This document shows positions 1 to 12,765 of a stretch of DNA of 64,000 bases, piece by piece. Source of the DNA: Sialis fuliginosa. Taxonomy: Eukaryota > Arthropoda > Insecta > Megaloptera > Sialidae. The notes beneath the pieces are model-generated. The model searched no databases. It worked only from the letters and a program-made list of their open reading frames with translations, and was not told where the DNA came from. Within the stretch, counting starts at the first letter, position 1. Each line of letters opens with the position of its first letter. The stretch is taken from assembly GCA_961205875.1 (NCBI GenBank), contig OY540812.1, positions 15,934,001-15,998,000 of the forward strand, given 5' to 3'. The position numbers were made by a program, and so were the translations under genes.

Positions 1-2
1 CT

Positions 3-1641
3 GGTTGCTCGATCATTCTAAAAAAAAATGATTTTTTGTGTGTAATTACACTAACATGTTAGTAGTTCGAAACGACCATTATTTTAATTTTATTGTTTTT
101 TGTTTTCGCGTGACGGCCATATTTGTTCTACAGGTCGCAGCAATTTTTGTACTTTAAAGGGTTTGCGGAAACTAAAATATCTCAGCTTCTATCAAACCTT
201 TCAACATCGGAGTAAAAGCAAATTATTCAGAATAAAACGGGCTACAAGATTACTTCTAGACATTTTCACTTAAATGTTATCATAAAGGGTGAAATTTCAG
301 CCTTAATTCTTAGTTCTATTTTTGAAAAAATCCCATTTTCAAGGGGATGTTTTTGCAAGAAGGGGAAAAGTTAACAAGTCAAATTATTTTTTACAAATAG
401 GTGGGTACTAGTTGTATTCACACACCAATGTTCAACTCTGAGACTCGCCCCCCTTTATTTAAAAAAATTATCAAAATTTGAAAATTTGAGAAAATTGCAC
501 TTTTTAAAGCTAAATAACTCTGGTGGGGGACCAGATAAAAATCTGAAATTTTGGCCCATAATAGTACTACATAATGGTATTATGTACCAAAAATTTTGAG
601 ATTGAGATTTAACTACATGCAGTGGTATTGCAACCACAATATTCAATAGGAGTTCATATGTTAATACAGAGTGTCAACATTAATATAATATCTATTACTA
701 TCTTTTTCCTTCTTGGAAATAGAAGAATGCTTGAATGAAGAAAAAAATTGTATTTTTTCTGATTGTTTTTAAAATCTCATTTTTTATTTTCTGTCACTTC
801 CGGTTGAACCGGAAATGATGTCAACTTTTGTTTTTCAAAGGTTACACCCTATATATATTTTATTTTTAGATAGAAAATTAGGTCAGCTTTAAAAATTTAT
901 AACACATATAATAACTTAAAGTAACTCATAACAAAGATATAACATGTTTTAATTATTATTGAAACAAAATCACAACATGTATACGCTCATTGAAACATGC
1001 ATTTTTGTGGTTGCAATACTACTGCTTGTAGTTAAATCTCAATCTCAAAATTTTTGGTACATAATACCATTATGTAGTACTATGATGGGCCAAAATTTCA
1101 GATTTTTATCTGGTCCCCCACCAGAGTTATTTAGCTTTGAAAAGTATCATTTTCTCAAATTTTCAAATTTTGATAATTTTTTGAAATAAAGAAGGGCGAG
1201 TCTCAGAGTTGAACTTTGGTGTGTGAATACAACTAGTACCCACCTATTTGTAAAAAATAATTTGACTTGTTAACTTTTCCCCTTCTTGCAAAAACATCCC
1301 CTTGAAAATGGGATTTTTTCAAAAATAGAACTAAGAATTAAGGCTGAAATTTCACCCTTTAGGATAACATTTAGGTGAAAATGTCTAGAAGTAAGCTCGA
1401 AGCCCGTTTTATTCTGAATAATTTGCTTTTACTCCGATGTTGAAAGGTTTGATAGAAGCTGAGATAATTAGTTTCCGCAAACCCTTTGAAGTACAAAAAT
1501 TGCTGCGACCTGTAGAACAAATATGGCCGTCACGCAAAAACAAAAAACAATAAAATTAAAATAATGGTCGTTTCGAACTACCCACATGTTAGGGTAATTA
1601 CACACAAAAAATCAATTTTTTTTAGAATGGCTAAGCAACTA
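3..1641. mobile_element. Large foldback (inverted-repeat) element
   Basis: The left arm (about 3-655) is repeated in reverse complement by the right arm (about 985-1641), with few mismatches and a unique centre of roughly 330 bp. The outer ends read GGTTGCTCGATCATTCT on the left and, reversed, AGTTGCTTAGCCATTCT on the right. The centre holds a perfect short palindrome (TTCCGGTTGAACCGGAA, about 801-817). No transposase is encoded; the short open frames at 455-646 and 959-1189 are the same arm sequence read from each side. The left end lies almost at the window edge, so the target duplication cannot be judged. This is a non-autonomous DNA element of unknown superfamily. Confidence 0.8.
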
Positions 1642-1816
1642 TTTAATTTAATTTTGGACCATTTCATATGGATTGACCCTACAGGGTTTTTAAAAATAAG
1701 GATTAGGTGGTTTATTTGCATTATATCAAAAACATGTCTTAAAAGTTCATTGGCAATCAATTTAAGCGAATCATTGAAAAAAATTTTTTTTATCTTTATT
1801 GTAACATAAAAATAAT

Positions 1817-4060
1817 AAGGTACTGGAACCAGTTATGGCCGCTATAAGAGCAAGGTTTATTGTTTTCGTGATTGACGGACTTTTTTTTGTAATTCTTATG
1901 AACTCATGTTACTAATAAAACAAGTAACTCTTTATTTAATCAATTTAAATACCAAAGTCCGCAAATATAGTTTGTTTTTTAAATTATAGACTTTTATTTT
2001 GTTTTTTCTCCAGTAATGGATAAAGTAAAACCAGTAATAAGTACGCAGTGTAGGACACTCGCTAATGATTACAAAATGATAAGTACTATGACACAAGACA
2101 TATAAATGAAAGAATCGTCAAATTTGAAACAATATAAAGCAGTTGCTATGATAATATAGATAATAATTAATAAATAAATTATACTAATAATTAGTTTTAG
2201 GCCGATTGTCATCAAATCACGCTGTAAGACAGTTAAATGTACCTATATAGATATAGATCTGGAGGCAGCGACCAAAATTTTGGCATCATAGCAGCCCGCA
2301 AAATTTGTTATGAAATTTGTTAACTTATTGTAGTTATACATGAAAAGTAAATTGTCAGTCATAAAATACGTTGCATTAACCCTTGATGAGCTGTCAAAGT
2401 TGTCAAGTTTTTGACCTTGGGTGACTCATAGCAAATCTGGCAGATAGATGCTTTTTGATAAATACGTGTTCCCCAGATCAAGGTAATATAGTTTTCTGAC
2501 GCCTCCGGCGCTGTTTAAGTGTATTAGAGCGAATTAAAAAAAAAAAAATGATGCCAAAAAAAAAACTTTTAGCAGCCCGTCAGATATTTAAGATTTAGGT
2601 TGATTTGATTATTACAAAAATAGAAAAATGTATATCTGACGTTTTCATCGCTGCGTTTTTTATTTATAGCGAGACAAAGATGTTAAAAAAAAAGAGGCAA
2701 CGAACTTTTAGCAGCCCGTCAGATATGCATACCATCTTGTAGAATAATGCTCCCTTATGCAAAAAATATATATATCTGACGCTTGAAGTGCTGCGTTTGA
2801 TTAGGAGAGCCCGTCAGGCAATCCCGTATACCGGGTTTCCAGCGGATTATTTCCAAAATAACGAATTTTTAGAAAAAATGTTTCAGATAAAAGTTTCATG
2901 GTTTCGAGAGAGCTAAATATTGACATTATGGGTTGACCTTGAAAAAGTCACCTTGATGAGTTCCCAGGTTCATCTTTTTTTTCAAATCTAAATCTATATT
3001 TTTTGTTGCAGATTCCTAATTTAAGAAATAAAATAAACAACTTTTGCTTGAAACATTTTTCTGAAAATGTTGTATGATAAGGATCAAACCAAAAAGACAT
3101 TTACGAATTTACCATATTTTTTTACTTGATAATTACTAATTTTTAAAAATAATCGCAAGTGCTTAGATTTAAGCATAGATTCTCACATTATTTTAATTTG
3201 TAATTCAATTTTTTTATTAATTAAACCAACTACTGTTGTTTTATTTTGCTCATAAAGGTTTATGAAAAAATTAACATGAATGTAAAATAAGATGAAATAA
3301 TTTTTAGTATAGTTCATATAAAATAAAAAATATTTTTAAACCCGTAAGTAGCTGCCCAACTCGAGCGTCTTAAGTAGGGGTGCAAGAGGTGCACGGCAAC
3401 AGAACCTAGGGGCGGTAGCTTGATTTTTTTTAAATTGTGTGTTTTTTTAATAAATAGTAATAATAATAAAAATAAATAAATAAATACATTCATTAATTTA
3501 TTATTTTCTTACATGTTTAAAACAATTAAGGCGTCAGATGGTTATAAAAAAATAATGCAACTATTAGGGCGTCAGATATTATTATTTTCATGTTCAGGAA
3601 ACATAAATCTATCGATTAAAAAAGATTTTTAACGGGCGGCTATAATTACATCGGCCATTTTTTTCTTACATGTTTAGATTGTTATAAAAAAATAATGCAA
3701 CTATTAAGGCGTCAGATATTTATATGGCGATTAATAAAATAACAAAATTAACAAATTTTATAAATATCTGACGGGGCAGCTATAAATTTTTCGGCTATTT
3801 TTTTTTACATAACTGACGGGCTGTCCTATCTAAAGGCAGCGTCCTAGGATCATGGGACCCATTTAGTTGAGTTCTCTATATCCCAATTAACAAATTTCAA
3901 AACAAATTTTGCGGGCTGCTATGATGCCCAAATTTGGTCGCTGCCTCCAGATCTAATACAGAAATGGTATAAATCAAATATCAACAAATATTTCTAATTC
4001 AGTACATTTAATTAAAAAATAGCCATTACTGGAGACATATCCAAGACTGGTGCCAATTAT
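1817..4060. mobile_element. MITE with AAGGTACTGG termini, split by a second element
   Basis: Both ends match, in reverse complement, a repeat at 45600-46137. The left end AAGGTACTGGAACCAG pairs with a right end of type CTGGTGCCAATTAT. Homology with the 45.6 kb copy covers about 1817-2250 and about 3960-4060; the intervening 1.7 kb is a separate inserted element (2261-3948). No coding capacity is seen. Confidence 0.7.
2261..3948. mobile_element. TIR transposon with many internal GTCAGATAT modules, nested
   Basis: The ends are inverted repeats of about 50 bp, GGAGGCAGCGACCAAA on the left and TTTGGTCGCTGCCTCC on the right, followed inward by GCATCATAGCAGCCCGCAAA and its complement. AGATCT flanks both sides; being palindromic it may be a target duplication or part of the terminal repeat. 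Internally AGCAGCCCGTCAGATAT occurs at 2571 and 2710, with inverted or shorter variants near 2634, 2773, 3531, 3570, 3710, 3765 and 3812. There is no open frame of useful length, so the element is non-autonomous. Confidence 0.75.
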
Positions 4061-5710
4061 ATTCGTGTTTTGGGAAAAGGAAAATAAATTCAATTTATTA
4101 AAAAAATTTTTTTTTTAACTGATAAATTAGACACTGGATTTAAATTTTAACAACTAACCCTTCATGCATTTTAAAAACTCGCAAAAATATATAATTTTCT
4201 ATATTATTAAAAGGATGACCAGACCTCTCGTTTTTGAACATTTTGTTCCACATTCTTGTTGGAATAGTTTTAAATGTCGCGTATTTTTTAAATTTTGTAA
4301 TATATTGTTGTACCTATTCTAGCGGATTTTTTTGATAATAAAACATGTACTACAAATAGAGTGGCCCTAAAAAAGTTTTTGCTAATGTAAAAATTTATCC
4401 TTTTTGTTATTACAATTTAACGTAACTATATCTTCATATAAAAAAATGAATATTTGTTTGTACGAGGCTTCTACACTCGAGAATTACTGGACCGATTTCA
4501 ATGCGGTTTTCACCAATAGTTAGATAATTTTTCTGTGCAGTATCATGGCTATTAATATTTTAATAAATCTATGATTTAACATCAAAAGACTAAAAGATCT
4601 TTATCAAGTCGTGTTTTGTTTCCATGATGTCACAGCATATAACTGTCATTTAGGTATATAAAAACATAGTACCTAGCCATGGAATACAATTATTTTACGG
4701 TAGACCGCATTTTAATGATTTCATAAATAAACCAAATCATTGTTTGTGGTAAAATAAAAATTAAAAATAATTCAAAACCACGAAGTACGAGTATTTCTGT
4801 ATAAATGTTATTACTGAGTTCATAAATTATGACGGAATCAATTAAAAATTGTTACTTGACTTCTGGATGTAAGATAATATTTTTTCAAGTAATAGTCAAA
4901 ATACGCACCAGAAAACTAGATAAGTAAGATTTTTGACATCATTTATTGAATCAGTTATTTTTCTTTAATTTCAATATGCCCAATTGAGCAATGAGATAAT
5001 GGTATAGTTTAACCTTGATATTGCTTGTATCGAACTTACATAAATTGATCTTATTGTAGGTCACCGACCTAGTCATTGTCACTATTTTGTCTGTTTTTAT
5101 ACGTATTATGTAATAAACGCCTAATATCAATGTTAACTACAAATCCAGCACTCTTGCATCAGTGCTAAGGTCGATCCTACTCAATATCTACAAATAGATA
5201 CACTTGAATTTTTTTCTTAAATATTTTATATGAATTGCATTCACAATAAGTATACATTTTGTATTATCCAATTTAAAAGAATACGGAAATCTAGACAACT
5301 GTTGCCCTGGCCACGTGCCTGAACTTCAAGTTAGGTATCAATCAAAAGGCATCATCCTGAAGTTATAACTTTTCGAGGTTTCAGTTATTTAAAAAAAATC
5401 TAATTCATTTTTCGGGATTCAAAGTAGCCTATGTCCTTCTTCAGGATACGAGCAATATCTCTGCCAAATTTCATCAAGATTGGTTCAATGGTTTAATCAT
5501 GAAAAGGTAACAAACAGACAGGCATTTAAAAACTTACACGTAGAATTTAAATACATACGAGTAGATATGCATGTTTTGTAAATTATAATGTTAAAGCAAT
5601 GAAGGAAAGTTCTTGACTCAGTAGTTCTAAAAGAACTGTATATTGAGATTATTGTTATACACATATCTAAAGATATTTGTTATTGTAAGGTCTAACATAT
5701 ATTTGTTTCA
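4061..5710. other. AT-rich non-coding region upstream of the ABC gene
   Basis: No convincing exon is seen. Around 5380-5560 the text (CCAAATTTCATCAAGATTGG, then a run ending in AACAAACAGACAGGC) resembles a common insect interspersed repeat, but I cannot assign it to a family. CACTCGAGAATTACTGGACC near 4470 has the same flavour. The promoter and any 5' untranslated exon of the ABC gene should lie here or further upstream. Confidence 0.4.
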
Positions 5711-5718
5711 GATATAAA

Positions 5719-8700
5719 ATGGACTCTTCAGTTTGTACTTTTCAGTCATTATCTTTATCATCTGCCGCAGTAAGAATAACTGATGCTTACAAGCGGTATG
5801 GCAACCCTTCCAAAGGCAAGGTGGTTTTAGATCATCTAAACATGACCGTACCACGAGGAGTGATGTATGTTGTCAAATTATATATTAAATGTCTGCAATT
5901 ATTGTTTTTAAATAAAAACACTTTCGTTTGAGCTTTATTTATCAAAATTAATATTTTTAGATACGGTTTATTAGGGGCTAGTGGATGTGGTAAGACAACT
6001 CTTCTAAGTTGTATTGTGGGAAGACGTGATCTAAATTCTGGCGATATCTGGGTACTTGGTGGCAAGCCAGGGACACGAGGAAGTGGAGTTCCTGGACCAC
6101 GGGTCGGATATATGCCCCAGGAAGTCGCACTTGTGGGAGAATTTACTGTAAAGGGAGCAATTTACTACTTTGGTAAGTTATATAATTTTTGTTACTAATA
6201 TTGAACTATTTTTGTAAAATTATATTATATTTATAATGTATGCTCTATGCACTTATTATAAACACATCGGAGTAATATGCATTTCTTAACCCTTAACTGG
6301 TATCGCAAACTTTACAAACGTAATGTATTGTGGGGGTATTTGCGGTTGCCACTGAAGATTAGTTTTTGGCAAGCTAGTTTCAATAATGAGACTGGATAAT
6401 ACTTTATAAATGATAAATAATACACTCATTTTATGTAAACAAACTTTTATTACCATTGTTGTTAAAGTTCCGAATGTCCGGCACCCGCCGTGAGTCGCGA
6501 CGTAATGAGATTACTTAAAATGGCGGATGTGCACGATGCTTAGATTTTTTGAAAAATATCAAAACTAGACCTGTGGGGACTGGCTGGTCCCTACGATACC
6601 AGTTAAGGGTTAATTTGGAAATGATGACATGTAATTTATTATTGCTAATGCTCAACGAATTAATAATCTTATTATAAAATATTTAGAGTGTGTAATATTC
6701 AAAGGATATCCGGCAAGTTTGAATAAATTAAAATAAAAAATTAAGAAATATATATTCACTCTATTACATAATGTTAAAAATATCACAACATATTTGTTTC
6801 TATTGTGAATGTACATACAGTGCATGGAATTTGTTTACATCATTAGCAGAACTTAACACTATTAAGTTCGTGTTTTCTTGATGCAATTAACGAATAATGT
6901 TTGAAATTACGTCAATAATAGTCAAAATTTAAAATGCTATTCTATCCAACAGGCAATATATATGGTATGTCGAGTGAAAGATTACATGAACGGTTTCAGT
7001 TCTTGTCACGGTTGTTAGATCTACCACCTGCAGATCGACTTGTCAATCAGCTTAGCGGAGGCCAACAGAGACGTGTTTCTTTTGCGTCAGCGTTGGTTCA
7101 TGAACCAGAGCTTCTGATTCTAGATGAGCCGACCGTTGGACTCGATCCAGTGCTCAGAGAAAAGTACATATTATATTGGTTTCTTTTTTATGATTTTTTT
7201 TTAATTAAAATATATTTTTACTATTAACGGCTCGATAAATTGCGGCGAACTCAATTCGTCAGGCAAAAATGATAATAGTCCGTTTCAAAAATAAATAATT
7301 TTTTTAATAACAACATAAATTCTAAGTACATAGTCTCTTATAATAATAATACAACTGTTTTTTGTAAAATGGTTGATTAAATTATATACATTTTAATAAT
7401 ATTTTTCTCTTATAATATTTTTTTATATTAAAATATCTACTTACAAGAATAACCTGAATTCGATAAAATTTGGAGCTGTATTCAGCTTTTGATAATCTGT
7501 GCAAAAAGTTTATAGCCAAAAATTATAAGTGTTGATTTCTAAAATTATTTTTAATTTAATTTTTATTGCTTTAGTATATTTTGATTTTTGAAGTAAATTA
7601 TATTTTTTATATTTCCAGTATGTGGAACCATTTAGTTGATTTAACTTCCAAACAAAATGTAGCTGTGATAATTACAACTCACTATATTGAAGAAGCAAGA
7701 CTTGCACATTCAGTGAGTAATTTTCTTATGATACTTTGTAGATGTAATGACATTTAGCGTGCAAATGCAAAACTAAAAACTTGGTTTATCGACTATCATA
7801 ACAGAAATCTGTATTCGCTACACGTAACCTAACTTACTGGTGTCGTTTTTCTTACATAGTGCGCGCGCATCATTGCATGCAATGTATTTCGTTGTTGTTA
7901 CATGCAACGCATTTCGTTGTATAACTTCAACAATATAAAATTAAAATTAAAATATTGTACCAACTAATTTATAAAATATGTATATTTATTTTAGATTGGA
8001 TTAATGCGAGGCGGACGGTTACTAGCTGAAGATTCTCCATCACATTTGATGACACTGTTTGGTTGTGACACTCTTGAGGACGTGTTTTTAATTCTTAGTG
8101 AAAAACAGTCGCGCGGCGAAGTGGTTCAACAGCTACAGGACGAAGAGTATCGACGCGAGAAGCTCAAACGCGAAGCTGAACTTGGTTCTAAAAATACTCT
8201 TGTATCCAGTACTGCCGATGTTACACAATTTAGTAGTACTACTGTAAGTAAACTACTTGTGGAGAAAGGAAATATGTTATATGTATTTAATAATTTAAAT
8301 AAATTCTATTATCAATGTTGGGTAATTTTTTTGTTTAAATAAGTTTTAATATAACAATAAATAAATTTATAAAAATATATTTTAGCTGTAAAAAATTTTT
8401 TGACGTTACTAAAATTTGACCGATTGTTCAAATTTTGAAAGGTCAGTTACTCAATATAAGTCATCAGGCAACAATTTAAAATAAAAGGTCCGGATAACTA
8501 TCCATATTTTGGATTAAAATATGGCCGAAACAAAAAATGTTTAAATTTCGACATTAAAAATATCAGGCGTATATAGTTACTACATTGAGTTAGTCATTGA
8601 AACAAATTTATTTTATTTTTAGGCAATAACAAAAGACTTATCACTAGAAAAAAGAATAAAGAAAGCTGAACAAGTATTACATCCAGGAAGAATTAAGGCA

Positions 8701-10926
8701 TTATTCACAAAAAATATGTTACAGTTTACGAGACATCCTGGGTAAGGCAACTTTAAAATAAATTTAAAACGATCGAAAAATTATCTTTAAAATTGTTTCA
8801 GTGGTTTAATATTCACACTGTTGTTTCCAATTATTGAAATCGTAGCGTTCTTTTCTGCAGTCGGTGGAGATCTGAAATACTTGAAAATGGCAATCGTAAA
8901 TCATGAAAGCAACGAAATGAATTGTTACAATTATACCTCTCAATACAAAACCGCAGTTTATGACCCTAATAATTTCACTTGTAACCTGAATATGCTAAGC
9001 TGTAGATTTCTGAATAGTCTAAACGAAACTACGATAAGTCAGGTACGATTGGAATATTAAAATTTATGATCTATTATAATATTATTAAAATTGATTATAT
9101 ATTTTACAGGTTCATTATGATGATCTTGACCAAGCATTGGATTCTGTGAAAAACGGACAAACAATAGGTGTTGTTTATTTTTCAGAGAACTTTACACAAG
9201 CGATGGAAGCTCGCAGAGAAGACGGTAGACATACTACAGACTATGATCTTGATTCCGCCGAGATTCAAGTTTATCTTGATATGGCAGGTATAAACTCAAA
9301 TATTTAACTGATTGCTGAATATAAAATTAATTTTGTTTTATTTATTATTAATTAGAACATACCAAAGCAAATACACTTAGAAAATATTTACTGGACAAAT
9401 ATATATCATTTTCTGAAGGAATGTTTAAAGATTGTAATGAACCTTCAAAGCTTGGTAGTATTCCTATAAACTTTTTCGAACCTGTTTATGGGAAAAGTGA
9501 TTATACTTACACGATTTTTACTGCACCAGGAATGATAGTAACGTAAGTATTTATGAATTAAGTTTTAAAAACATTAATACATCATTATTTTTTTACTTTT
9601 ATTGAAGTATGTAGGTAATATTTATAAAACATTAAATTTAACAAAACGGTTAAATAAGATAAGACAATATTATATTTATAATATTTAAAAATATTCAACA
9701 GGATGGTATTTTTCCTTGCCGCCATAATTACTTCTACAATAATCATCACGGACCGACTGGAAGGTACATGGGACAGATCAATGGTCGCTGGTATAACTAC
9801 ATCTGAACTGATGTTGACACATTTTGTTACACAGTTTATTGTAATGGCGGCTCAGAATTTCCTTATATTATTGTTTTCATTGGTTGTCTATGAGTTACCT
9901 TTAAAAGGAAGTGCTTTAACAGTTCTATTTCTATTATTACTTCAAGGACTTGCTGGTATGAGTTATGGTAAGATTTTTAAATAAAATAAAGTCTACATTG
10001 TATTATACATATATGCTGTTAATGAAATAATTTTTCTATTTTCCCATAATATATTTTTTGTAAGATGGTGTAAACAGTAAATTTAATAAATTTTGAAAGA
10101 GTATAAGAAAGTTACATGGTAACCACGGCGTATATTTTATTAGCATTGTCCTGGTAGTGTACCTATATATTTTTGTTTTTATAATTTTAAAAATATTTTA
10201 TCACTTTTGTTTGAAATAATAATTATTTCTTTATTAAAACAGGTTTTCTTACATCAGTTGTATCTTCATCCCATACAATGGCAAACTTTGCACTTACTGG
10301 AAGTTTTTATCCAGTAATTCTTCTTTCTGGTAAGATACAAATTTTGATATTTCAAACCTTAAATAAGGGAAGTTAATGTATACGTAACAAGTCACTTATT
10401 GTTAGTTCATTATATTAAACTGTTACCAAAACTAATATTGATCATTTTACTCAAAAATGTGATTTTCAAGGAAGCATAATATCAATTAATAAATTAACAC
10501 TCAAATAATATTGAGAATATTATAATATTTCTTTAATTCGAAACAGTATGTTTTCAATACCCTAATAATACGCCGCTGACGTTTGGAATGAATTATTTCG
10601 GAGCTAAACGATAACAGTTTTAGGGAATGTGTTATGTATTCGATCTTCCATTATTTTCTTTATCTAATTGTAAGATAAAAACATATTACCTGCTGATACT
10701 CTTCTTTTGTTTAGGTATGATGTGGCCAATTGAGAGTATGCCGACAGGATTAATGTGGTTTTCACTCTGCCTTCCCTGTACATTTCCAATAATATCTTTA
10801 CGTAATGTCATCTTCAAAGGTTGGTTGTTCACGCACTGGAGCATATTTGGCGGATATCTAATTACATTTGGATGGATAGCGGTTTTCTGTATACTAAGCT
10901 TTTTCATACTCAGACAAAAAATGTAG
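5719..10926 (+). CDS. ABC transporter, subfamily H (annotated in insects as ABCG23-like)
   Basis: Half transporter with the nucleotide-binding domain N-terminal to the membrane domain, 733 residues. Coding exons: 5719-5864, 5961-6172, 6953-7163, 7619-7712, 7995-8243, 8623-8741, 8802-9042, 9110-9287, 9356-9542, 9702-9967, 10243-10329, 10715-10926; all join in phase. Seen: Walker A GASGCGKT (residues 54-61), Q-loop glutamine 102, signature LSGGQ (153-157), Walker B LLILDE (173-178), H-loop His211. A first membrane helix at about 346-365 is followed by a long loop of about 180 residues with several N-glycosylation sequons, then further helices from about 545 to the end. This long first extracellular loop fits ABCH rather than typical ABCG. 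In family knowledge, insect ABCH proteins act at the plasma membrane, some in cuticular lipid transport; the substrate here is unknown. A splice acceptor just before the ATG (5710-5711) suggests a 5' untranslated exon upstream. Confidence 0.9.
6290..6609. mobile_element. piggyBac-like MITE in ABC gene intron 2
   Basis: A 320 bp element with inverted ends CCCTTAACTGGTATCG and CGATACCAGTTAAGGG, flanked on both sides by the tetranucleotide TTAA (6286-6289 and 6610-6613). TTAA targets and CCC-type ends are diagnostic of the piggyBac superfamily. It has no coding capacity and lies between exons 2 and 3 of the transporter. Confidence 0.88.
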
Positions 10927-12230
10927 TGTGTATATTTAATTTAGTACATGTTCTTACCATTACAAATTTAAATTAATTAGTAGTCCATTTACAGGAATAT
11001 TTATTGTGTAGATTATAACAAATGTAACAAGATTTGGATATTTTTATATTACGATTAAAACTAGAAGTTACGGTTTTTCCATGTATACGTATACCAAAAC
11101 AAAAATGTGTACAAGAAATCCGTGTAACGGGTAGTAAGAAATTAAAAAATTATATAAAAAAACAAAAATAATTAATATAAAAAAATACGTGAAAGTAAAT
11201 TGTTTACGATCTTACCCTCGCGGCCTCTTCGTCCGCGTGGATCACATTTATATTACTATAGTATTGAATTGTATATTGGCATATAGAATAGATCCTGTTC
11301 TTTCATAAAAATTAATAATAGAATATTTTCACACTCGGATTTCCGCCTACTCAAAAGTACTTCTAGTTGAAATAGGTGTTTATTATGTATATAAAAATAT
11401 ACATTACCTGTAATCTCCCAAATAAAAATTAGTATATTTTTTATATAGATACAATTGTAATTTATAATTAAATTTTATGTATCATTAATTTATTTTTATT
11501 ATAAAAATGGGATTACAAATAAAACAGAAACAGATGAGATAAATTAACTGTTAATTTACAACTTGTTATTGCATAATATTTGAAACGAAATATGGTAAAA
11601 CAGTTGAAGACAAAGATTATTGGATATATGATTAATTAATGACGACAGAAGTAAAAATATTAATATTTTTTATAGTACAGTAATATATGTATAAATACTG
11701 ATATAATATGTTTAGGTACATTAGAATTATTTTAAATTGTAATTTGAATAAATTACTTTTTCTGATGAATCTAACTAATTGTATTTCTTTACACTGGCAA
11801 TACATACATGTATTACAGATAATGTGAGTCAATCAATTTTCAAAATACTATATATTATGCATTATGCATGTAGGTATGTATGTATTATTCTGTTCGTTAT
11901 CTATACATATATTAGCAAAATCTACTATAATATTGTACATATCGGCATATTTACTTTTAGACAGTTCTTGCTTTCACTTAATTTTATATTTTTGGCTTTC
12001 AATAAAATAGAAGAATACAAATATAATATAACATGTAATCATGCAGAAATGTATAATATTATAATTATTATACACGAGTACTAATAAGATTAAAATATTT
12101 TGTATCTTTAAAAAATATTAGCAGTAGGTATTAAGTATTAATAATTTAAATTGACAGGATTAAAAAATGTGTGATATCTGTAAACTTAATTTTTGAGGTT
12201 TATGTAAGGTTATTTAGAATAATATAAGTA
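10927..12230. other. Convergent intergenic region, AT-rich
   Basis: The 3' ends of the plus-strand ABC gene and the minus-strand hemicentin copy A face each other here. AATAAA at 11421 is one possible polyadenylation signal for the ABC gene; its 3' untranslated region is not resolved. Open frames at 11632-12084 consist of low-complexity AT-rich codons and I do not regard them as genes. Confidence 0.4.
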
Positions 12231-12234
12231 TTGA

Positions 12235-12450
12235 TAGTTGTTAATTTATTTAAATTACTACAAAACACAATTTTAAATTAAAGTAGAATTAAATTTTAGT
12301 ATTTTATGTAAATATAATATTTAGACAAATACGTTAAAAATATTTAATAAAAATACCTTATATACTTGTATGTGTATGTTATTTAATCACATCTTACTCC
12401 GATTTATGTTTTGCGAATGAGTTATTCAAGAAACCATAAAAACTTACAAT
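12235..12450 (-). pseudogene. Relic of a hemicentin terminal exon and 3' flank
   Basis: This stretch is a diverged duplicate of 12605-12800, which carries the true last exon of copy A. The equivalent 20-base exon (12394-12413, minus strand) would still read Ala-Lys-His-Lys-Ser-Glu-stop, but the splice acceptor AG is changed to CG and the pyrimidine tract is degraded. It is either a local duplication of the gene end or the last remnant of another gene copy. Confidence 0.6.
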
Positions 12451-12753
12451 ATACCAATTAACTAGGTATGTGCCCAGCGTTACATGCATACATATATGTC
12501 ATTACGGTTTTTTCTGAAGCTATAGTTATTACAACAAAATCCCTGGAGTTTTAGTATATTTAGATAGGTATGAATTGATGATAAAAAATAATATATAATA
12601 TATAATAGTTGTTAATTTATTTAAATTACTACAAAACATAAATTTTAAATTAAAGTATATTTTATTTAAATATAATATTTATACAAATACTTGAATATTC
12701 AATAAAAACATCTTTCATTTTATACTCGTATACATATTTATGTGTATAATTGA

Positions 12754-12759
12754 TTTATT
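12754..12759 (-). promoter_or_regulatory. Probable polyadenylation signal of hemicentin copy A
   Basis: AATAAA on the minus strand starts 7 bases after the stop codon, which would give a very short 3' untranslated region. Copy B has the same arrangement. Such hexamers are frequent in AT-rich DNA. Confidence 0.35.
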
Positions 12760-12765
12760 TACAAC

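Noticed and set aside
455-1189. Two similar short open frames on opposite strands (455-646 and 959-1189)
   Set aside because: They are the two mirrored arms of the foldback element and share the same sequence; there is no gene context.
11632-12084. Overlapping AT-rich open frames
   Set aside because: Composition is Ile/Tyr/Phe-rich, as expected from random AT-rich DNA; no homology features or splice sites.
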